From positions 1 to 17,629 of the forward strand of contig DATIJT010000016.1 of assembly GCA_035478435.1 (NCBI GenBank): a DNA stretch of 17,629 bases. The letters run 5' to 3'. This DNA is from DATLRC01 sp035478435 (lineage in GTDB: Bacteria; Patescibacteriota; Saccharimonadia; Saccharimonadales; UBA4665). Position 1 is the stretch's first letter. Each line of letters starts with the position of its first letter. Position numbers and translations under genes: made by a program. The notes below the pieces were generated by a model. It was not told the origin of the DNA. It saw only the letters and a list, made by a program, of their open reading frames with translations, and did no database searches. Below, one piece after another: positions 13,247-17,629 of this stretch.

Positions 13247-13274
13247 AAAATCCCCTCCTCTAGGAGGGGATTTT
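13247..13274. terminator. Strong bidirectional terminator hairpin
   Basis: A perfect 12-bp stem (13247-13258 with 13263-13274) has a 4-base loop TCTA. The stem core is CCCCTCC/GGAGGGG, with an A run at one foot and a T run at the other, so it can terminate both the pilin operon from the left and the hsp20 transcript from the right. Confidence 0.9.
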
Positions 13275-13317
13275 ACTACGAGCTAGACGCTAAATGTTAA
13301 GGGGTTACAGGTTTGAG

Positions 13318-13393
13318 TGCAGTTCGGGATGAAAAGCGAAGCCCGTAAGCGAGCCGTATTTGATATACGGTGAGTGCGGACTGGAGCTTTTCG
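13318..13393. other. Structured non-coding segment downstream of hsp20
   Basis: No ORF fits between the terminator and hsp20. The segment contains an inner hairpin (CCGTAT 13354-13359 with ATACGG 13365-13370, 5-base loop) enclosed by a longer-range pairing (GAAAAGC 13331-13337 with GCTTTTC 13386-13392). The near-repeat GAGTGCAGTTC / GAGTGCGGACT flanks part of it. It would be transcribed as the hsp20 3' untranslated region and could also be a small RNA. Pairings are seen; function is unknown. Confidence 0.4.
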
Positions 13394-13419
13394 CTCGAAA
13401 TGTGCCAAAAATGTAACTC

Positions 13420-13899
13420 CTAGAGTACTTGGATTTTCTTGACAGTATCTTGCTTAACTTTACCAAAGCTAATAGTTAAGACACCATCTTTCAAGACGGC
13501 TTCAATGTCGTCTTCCTTGACCGGTACTGGCAAGGCGATGGTACGGGAGAATTCACCCCAGTAGCATTCTTGCAAAAAGAAGTTTTCAACGTCATCCTCA
13601 TTGCCAGCCGAAAGCGTGCCGCGAACGGTTAATTGATTATCGGAGATGCTGACGTCTAAGTCGTTCTTGTTGACCCCAGCAGTTCGGGCTTTGACCACTA
13701 AACGCTCCTTGGTCTCATAAACGTCTACTGCTAACTGCCCAGGCAATTGGGCATCGTCTTCATCCCATTCGTCAGCCGGTGTAGCTGCTTGCTGGTTGTC
13801 GCTAGCGGTTGGGCTAATGACCTCGTCATCGCCCAAGAAAGCGGCTGTTAATTCGTCTTCTTCCAATAAAAGATCGTCATCGCGAGTTCTACGCGCCAT
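13420..13899 (-). CDS. Small heat shock protein, Hsp20/alpha-crystallin family
   Basis: The protein has 159 residues. An acidic, disordered N-terminal arm (residues 1 to about 50, rich in Asp/Glu) is followed by a full alpha-crystallin domain: LAVDVYETKERLVVKARTAG, VSISDNQLTVRG, the FFLQECYWGEFSRTIALPVPV segment and the closing hallmark DGVLTISFGK. Proteins of this family are ATP-independent holdases that bind unfolding proteins. The C-terminal tail is very short (IQVL), with a reduced I-x-I-type motif. GGAGGG lies 8 bases before the ATG, so this gene uses a normal Shine-Dalgarno. It is monocistronic, with a promoter at 13966-13995. Confidence 0.93.
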   Translation of the reverse strand: MARRTRDDDLLLEEDELTAAFLGDDEVISPTASDNQQAATPADEWDEDDAQLPGQLAVDVYETKERLVVKARTAGVNKNDLDVSISDNQLTVRGTLSAGNEDDVENFFLQECYWGEFSRTIALPVPVKEDDIEAVLKDGVLTISFGKVKQDTVKKIQVL

Positions 13900-13965
13900 A
13901 GTTGTTACCCTCCACTTACTCAGTGATTAATTTCAAGATTAGGCTTGCGTTTTTGTCTTGATAGC

Positions 13966-13995
13966 AGTATAGCTTAGGTACCAAAAAGTGCGCAA
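13966..13995 (-). promoter_or_regulatory. Probable hsp20 promoter
   Basis: TTGCGC (13995-13990), an 18-base spacer and TATACT (13971-13966) lie on the minus strand, giving a leader of about 60 bases with a GGAGGG ribosome site. No CIRCE-type inverted repeat was found near it. Confidence 0.5.
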
Positions 13996-14039
13996 CCCGA
14001 TGGGTTACAATTTACAACACATTAAACACAACACCAGAG

Positions 14040-14130
14040 CTAGAATTTAGAATCTAGATTTCAGATTTCAGAATAGGCTTCAGGTGTAAATTATTCTATA
14101 ATCCATAATCTAACTTCTAAAATCTTTATT
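14040..14130. repeat. AT-rich degenerate word-repeat island before comF
   Basis: Words such as TAGAAT, TAGATTTCAGATTTCAGAAT and TAATCCATAATCTAAC are reiterated with small changes. The 232-base space between hsp20 and comF holds only this, the hsp20 promoter and a TATAAT (14097-14102) that may serve comF. No ORF is credible here. Confidence 0.6.
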
Positions 14131-14131
14131 T

Positions 14132-14794
14132 ATGAGTATTTTTGATATCCTAACCGCTAGTTTCGCGCCCCATGAATGCCTCAGTTGTGGCCAAGAAGGC
14201 CATCTGCTTTGTAAGGCTTGTACCCACAAGCTAAGTCAAATACCGGAGCGCTGTTATCGTTGCCGTCGGCTATCCGCCGGCAACCGTAGCTGTGAAGCTT
14301 GCCGCCGGATGAGCAAGCTTTACTCGCTTAAGGCAGGGACTATTTATGAAGGCTTGGCCAAAGATCTGGTCTGGCGGCTAAAATTCCAGGGAGCCCAGAC
14401 AGCTGCCCACGACATGGCTCGATATCTAGCGCCGATGGTGGAAAGCCGCGGGGTAGTGATTGTGCATGTACCGACCGCAACTGGCCGGGTCCGCCGGCGT
14501 GGCTATGACCAGGCTTATTTGTTGGCCCGGGCTTTAGCCAAGCAGACTCAACTGCCCCACCTGGCGGCTTTGGCGCGGCTGGGGCAGCACCACCAAGTTG
14601 GGGCTTCGCGTCGAGAACGGACTACTCAGCTTGCCCAAGCTTTTATAGTGCTTAAGCCCGAACTCGTCCAAAACAGCCATATTCTACTCGTTGATGACGT
14701 CTTAACCACCGGCGCGACCCTAGAAGCCGCTGCCCGCGCTCTAAAACTGGCCGGTGCTAAACGGGTCGACGGCTTAGTCTTCGCCCAAGCCTAA
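14132..14794 (+). CDS. comF: ComF-family phosphoribosyltransferase-like DNA uptake protein
   Basis: The protein has 220 residues. The N-terminus has a zinc-ribbon-like set of cysteine pairs (C16/C19, C27/C30, C41/C44, C54/C57). The C-terminal half is a phosphoribosyltransferase fold with the PRPP-binding motif ILLVDDVLTTGATLEAA near residue 185. This two-part structure is diagnostic of ComF, needed for natural transformation in Haemophilus and Bacillus, where it acts on incoming single-stranded DNA on the cytoplasmic side. No Shine-Dalgarno is apparent. It is convergent with the next gene, with a 10-base gap. Other com genes are not in the window. Confidence 0.92.
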   Translation: MSIFDILTASFAPHECLSCGQEGHLLCKACTHKLSQIPERCYRCRRLSAGNRSCEACRRMSKLYSLKAGTIYEGLAKDLVWRLKFQGAQTAAHDMARYLAPMVESRGVVIVHVPTATGRVRRRGYDQAYLLARALAKQTQLPHLAALARLGQHHQVGASRRERTTQLAQAFIVLKPELVQNSHILLVDDVLTTGATLEAAARALKLAGAKRVDGLVFAQA

Positions 14795-14804
14795 TTTGCC
14801 CATC

Positions 14805-15161
14805 CTAGCTTGTTATTAGCAGTTTGTGCTCTATTTTTGGAGTTATAGACCTCCGCGCTTCGAGACATTCCTTAATTAAGTACTCGTCTCCTGTAGAGGT
14901 GAGGATATATAACCAATCGTAAGCATTAGCCTTTGTCTTTTTGATGACATAACCTTTAGAATTAGAATGAATTCGTCTTAACTCCACTTCCTTATTGCTG
15001 CAGTATCGAACTTGTACCCGTTTAATTTTATCCTCAACGTCTATCAATAGGTCATAAGCCGCCGACTCTGTAATTGGCAAAGCTACATCGTAGTTAAGTT
15101 TGGTAAAAGTGGCTATTGCCTGCGCTACAGCTATGTCGCCTTTTCTTTGGGTAATTCGCAT
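14805..15161 (-). CDS. PD-(D/E)XK nuclease-like protein (intron-endonuclease type, altered Lys)
   Basis: The protein has 118 residues. The order of motifs (KGDIAVAQAIATFTKLNYDV, then AAYDLLID, then KRVQVRYC) matches the small PD-(D/E)XK family that includes group I intron-associated endonucleases. That family has the pattern G-D-x-A ... Y-D-L ... V-Q-V-K. Asp37 and Gln50 align with the active site, but the catalytic Lys position is Arg52. It is thus probably a weakened or non-cleaving nuclease fold, though Arg may partly substitute. It has a near-consensus promoter 6 bases before its ATG and lies beside tRNA-Ser, transcribed away from it. No intron is seen nearby. The family call is moderately sure. 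Confidence 0.65.
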   Translation of the reverse strand: MRITQRKGDIAVAQAIATFTKLNYDVALPITESAAYDLLIDVEDKIKRVQVRYCSNKEVELRRIHSNSKGYVIKKTKANAYDWLYILTSTGDEYLIKECLEARRSITPKIEHKLLITS

Positions 15162-15167
15162 AATTTT

Positions 15168-15195
15168 ATTATAAACGGTATGGGCAACCGGTCAA
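15168..15195 (-). promoter_or_regulatory. Near-consensus leaderless promoter of the PD-(D/E)XK-like gene
   Basis: TTGACC (15195-15190), a 16-base spacer and a perfect TATAAT (15173-15168) on the minus strand lie 6 bases before the ATG at 15161. There is no Shine-Dalgarno. It is one of the best promoters in the window and faces away from the tRNA promoter. Confidence 0.75.
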
Positions 15196-15201
15196 GAGCT
15201 A

Positions 15202-15210
15202 TGCTATAAT
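15202..15210 (+). promoter_or_regulatory. tRNA-Ser promoter, extended -10
   Basis: TGCTATAAT (15202-15210) is a perfect extended -10 element, ending 11 bases before the tRNA. No clear -35 is present, as is usual with extended -10 promoters. Confidence 0.6.
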
Positions 15211-15221
15211 TTTGCGGTATT

Positions 15222-15311
<90 letters not shown>

Positions 15312-15398
15312 AATCGACTGTAATTTTTGCCAGAATGCTCACAGTTGCAATATTTAAAGAGTCGTAAGAGAATATGGCTATGTAATTAGGAGGAGCAA

Positions 15399-15677
15399 AT
15401 GACGGGAGAATTCATTAAAAGCGATAGTGGCTCCATAACACCCGAATTGAGCCCTGATAGTTATAAAGTAGTCGTTACTAGATATGTAGAAGACGATAGA
15501 GGTCCCATACACACAACATGGACCTTATTTAAAACTGTAGGTGAAGAATGGGTACCTTGCCGAAGAGATGAACCTAATGATCAAGCAGTCTTCGATCTCG
15601 CAGGCCAAGTTCGTTTTCTAGATATGAGTGAAGGCGAATATGGACTTTCTGGTGCAAGACTGGATGTAGCAAGCTAA
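15399..15677 (+). CDS. Small hypothetical protein
   Basis: The protein has 92 residues and I do not recognise it. A strong Shine-Dalgarno AGGAGG lies 5 bases before the ATG, which makes it a credible gene despite its size. The protein is acidic and soluble, probably beta-rich, with two Trp (TTWTLFK, EEWVPCRRDEPND) and no signal peptide or membrane helix. It is downstream of tRNA-Ser and upstream of the PAP2-like gene on the same strand, 57 bases apart. No function can be inferred. Confidence 0.7.
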   Translation: MTGEFIKSDSGSITPELSPDSYKVVVTRYVEDDRGPIHTTWTLFKTVGEEWVPCRRDEPNDQAVFDLAGQVRFLDMSEGEYGLSGARLDVAS

Positions 15678-15734
15678 TATCTCCAGACCCGAATGATCCG
15701 CCACTCTATTTAAGGCAAGGGATCCTGCCAAATT

Positions 15735-16361
15735 ATGAAGATTTCAAAACCCAACAGCCAAAATTTACTACTTCTACTTGCTTTAGTAGTTGTCACTCTA
15801 GGCTATTTTGTTGTCAACCGTCCAATTGGCCATTTGCATGTACTCAATACGTCCATTGATAAGCATATCTCCTTTTTGCCAGTCTTTATTATTCCCTACC
15901 TACTTTTTTTGCCGATATTCTGGCTGGTTATTCTCTACGCTTTTTTAACGGATAAAAGCTTCAAATCACTTGCGCTAACTATTCTTATTGTTTATCTGGC
16001 AAGCTATTTGATATACGCCTTATTTCAGACTTATGTACCCCGGCCGATGGCAATGGGACAGGATATATTTTCTAAATTAGTTAGGCTTACTTATCGAATA
16101 GATAAACCTTATAACGGTTTCCCGAGCGGCCACGCATCAAGCGCGGCTATCATGGCAAGTTATTTTATTTTTACTAACCATAGATGCCGCTGGTTATTTA
16201 CAATCTTTGGTCTTTTGGTGGTTGTATCAACCCTTTTCGTCAAACAGCACTTTATATTAGACGCGATAAGCGGTGTTTTATTAGGTGCTGGGGTATCTTG
16301 GTTGGTTTTTCGATATATCAAGCCAGCTTCACGCTTGCCGAGTGGCGCAGAAGTTGACTAG
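15735..16361 (+). CDS. PAP2-family phosphatase-like integral membrane protein
   Basis: The protein has 208 residues with about six membrane helices. The core PAP2 motif 2, GFPSGH, is present at residues 128-133 (His133), and motif 3 is STLFVKQHFILD with His172 and Asp176. In classical PAP2 enzymes motif 3 begins Ser-Arg and motif 1 has a Lys before the Arg-Pro. Here motif 3 has Ser-Thr and motif 1 reads QTYVPRP, so the phosphate-binding site is altered, as in the branch of PAP2-like lipid phosphotransferases. Substrates are likely lipid phosphates or polyprenyl diphosphates, consistent with the neighbouring polyprenyl diphosphate synthase. The gene end overlaps that convergent gene by 33 bases. 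No clear ribosome site is seen. Confidence 0.82.
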   Translation: MKISKPNSQNLLLLLALVVVTLGYFVVNRPIGHLHVLNTSIDKHISFLPVFIIPYLLFLPIFWLVILYAFLTDKSFKSLALTILIVYLASYLIYALFQTYVPRPMAMGQDIFSKLVRLTYRIDKPYNGFPSGHASSAAIMASYFIFTNHRCRWLFTIFGLLVVVSTLFVKQHFILDAISGVLLGAGVSWLVFRYIKPASRLPSGAEVD

Positions 16362-17387
16362 ATCTTTTAGTTCAGCCTGGGATTGATGGCTGACATCAAG
16401 TTGTTCAATATGCTGATAGGCGGTTTTCTGCAAACGGCCTATCTCTTTATCCAATAGGGCTGGAATATTATATTGCTCAATAAGCGATTGGACATAGCCA
16501 ATGTCCTCGAGCGTAGCGCCGGCATTGCCAAAAATAGATAGTAATTTAGCTCGCTCGCCTGGGCTGCAAAGCTTGAACAAATAATAATACAGCAAGGTTT
16601 TCTTGCCCTCTTTTATGTCTGAACCGACTGGTTTGCCTAGTTTAGCGGCGTCGCCTAACACGCCAAGCTCGTCATCGCGGATTTGGAAAATGGTGCCGGC
16701 GGCCAGGCCCAAAGCTTGTAATTCTTTGAGAATCGGCTCCGACTTTTTGGCTAAAATCGCACCCATCTTGAGAGGCAAAGCTACCGAATAAGCGGCGGTT
16801 TTAGTTTGCATAACCTCGTAAACCGCTTTTTTAGAGGTCGGCTTGGAGGAGGCTTCTAGATAAATATCTTGCATTTGGCCGGCGCAAACATTGGCTAACT
16901 CGTATCCAAACAGGAGGTTGATGGCGCTGATAGTAGCCGCGTCTGTTCCGGCATGGGCCAGTAACTCAAAAGCGAAAAGTATGGCGGCGTTGCCGACGCA
17001 GACAGCCATGCAAGTGCCGAAATGGTGGGGATCGGCCAGGCCCTGTTGCTCGGCCAGCAGCTCGTACTGGTAGTGGATAGCCGGCTGGCCACGACGGGTA
17101 TTGTCCCGGTCCATTACATCGTCATGAATCAGTAGCCCAGCGTGGGCTAACTCGACAGCCATAGCCGCTTTGATGACGGCCTCATCTGGTTGTTTACCGC
17201 TGAAGATGGCGTAACTGTAACAAACCAGACAACCGCGCAGTAGTTTGCCGCCGGTGGTAAAAGTCCGCAGCCGTTTTATAAAATTGGTGTCTCTAGTTGT
17301 TATCCGGGCCATCGCCTGCTCTTTTTGCTCAATAAACTTGTCTAAACTAGCCGAAATGGCGGGCCGGTAAGCTAGGATAGGCTTCAA
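16329..17387 (-). CDS. Polyprenyl diphosphate synthase (FPP/GGPP synthase family)
   Basis: The protein has 352 residues. It condenses isopentenyl diphosphate with allylic diphosphates to make longer prenyl chains, feeding lipid carriers of the cell wall. The first aspartate-rich motif is HDDVMDRD (Asp89, Asp90, Asp93), the GGKLLRG substrate loop is at 46-52, the second motif is QIRDDELGVLGD (Asp238, Asp239) and GSDIKEGKKTLL at 255-266 is the usual closing motif, so it should be active. The start is a TTG at 17387 that overlaps the stop of the preceding gene (TTGA), with AAGGTG just upstream, so translation is coupled. The chain length cannot be read with confidence. Confidence 0.92.
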   Translation of the reverse strand: MKPILAYRPAISASLDKFIEQKEQAMARITTRDTNFIKRLRTFTTGGKLLRGCLVCYSYAIFSGKQPDEAVIKAAMAVELAHAGLLIHDDVMDRDNTRRGQPAIHYQYELLAEQQGLADPHHFGTCMAVCVGNAAILFAFELLAHAGTDAATISAINLLFGYELANVCAGQMQDIYLEASSKPTSKKAVYEVMQTKTAAYSVALPLKMGAILAKKSEPILKELQALGLAAGTIFQIRDDELGVLGDAAKLGKPVGSDIKEGKKTLLYYYLFKLCSPGERAKLLSIFGNAGATLEDIGYVQSLIEQYNIPALLDKEIGRLQKTAYQHIEQLDVSHQSQAELKDLVNFCATRQA

Positions 17388-17629
17388 GATTTCACCTTCG
17401 AATTAGTTTGTTGATAGTGCTTTAGAAAGCTGCGGGCGTCGGCTTGGGTGGCTAGTGTTTCATCAATTGAAGCATTAATTTTGTCTAATAATTTGGCAAT
17501 GATGTTATCGGGCCGAAGAATAGACACGTCTTTGAGCGCCCGGCGGCTTAACCCGGTCTGCTGCTTCATTTCCTGGCAAATTGAGACCAGGGTGTGGTTC
17601 CAAAACTGTTTTTGCAGTCGCGGCAGCAT
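17384..17629 (-). CDS. Unknown protein, C-terminal part or complete small protein
   Basis: Eighty-one codons are visible, ending at a TGA that overlaps the start of the polyprenyl synthase gene. An ATG stands exactly at the window edge (17629-17627) and may be the start or an internal methionine. The sequence is soluble and helical (LQKQFWNHTLVSICQEMKQQ, IIAKLLDKINASIDETLATQ), with no motif I recognise. The tight overlap implies an operon with the prenyl synthase. Confidence 0.6.
   Translation of the reverse strand: MLPRLQKQFWNHTLVSICQEMKQQTGLSRRALKDVSILRPDNIIAKLLDKINASIDETLATQADARSFLKHYQQTNSKVKS

Overview
The window looks like a chromosomal segment of a Candidate Phyla Radiation (Patescibacteria) bacterium, most likely a Saccharibacterium (TM7). 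The grounds are the gene set: a reduced type IV secretion system (T4SS) built from VirB4, a detached TraC/VirB4-N-like protein, a PrgI-family protein, a giant VirB6-like membrane protein and a run of small two-helix pilins. The DNA is of intermediate GC, genes are tightly packed and TGA is used as a normal stop. The lineage is inferred from gene content; no marker gene was compared.

Bases 1-4463 (minus strand): the operon prgI, a possible 34-residue ORF, a TraC/TrsE-like gene and virB4 (cut by the left edge). Directly upstream of prgI lies a ribbon-helix-helix/PIN toxin-antitoxin pair. Upstream of that pair is a second, truncated copy of the first 23 codons of prgI. It encodes exactly the same 23 residues with 7 silent base differences, so the toxin-antitoxin cassette sits between two prgI 5' ends. 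I consider this the most interesting structure in the window.

Bases 4500-10580: two plus-strand genes of unknown function (4542-5492 and 9783-10580) flank two minus-strand genes, a small membrane-anchored protein (9250-9672) and the 1231-residue VirB6-like protein (5527-9222).

Bases 10600-13280: six consecutive pilin-like genes on the plus strand, with a promoter in front, a probable internal promoter before the last gene, and a strong bidirectional terminator (13247-13274). Each exported N-terminal segment carries an even number of cysteines (6, 2, 0, 2, 2, 2).

Bases 13280-17629: housekeeping and accessory genes. These are Hsp20, ComF (DNA uptake), a PD-(D/E)XK-like protein, tRNA-Ser(UGA), a small hypothetical protein, a PAP2 phosphatase-like membrane protein, a polyprenyl diphosphate synthase and the end of an unknown gene.

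A pattern runs across the window. Many operon-leading genes have a sigma70-type -10 box only 6-10 bases before the start codon, usually with a recognisable -35 at 16-17 bases, which implies leaderless mRNAs. Genes inside operons, plus hsp20 and the gene at 15399, instead have Shine-Dalgarno sequences. No relaxase, VirD4 coupling protein, integrase, IS element or CRISPR array is visible.
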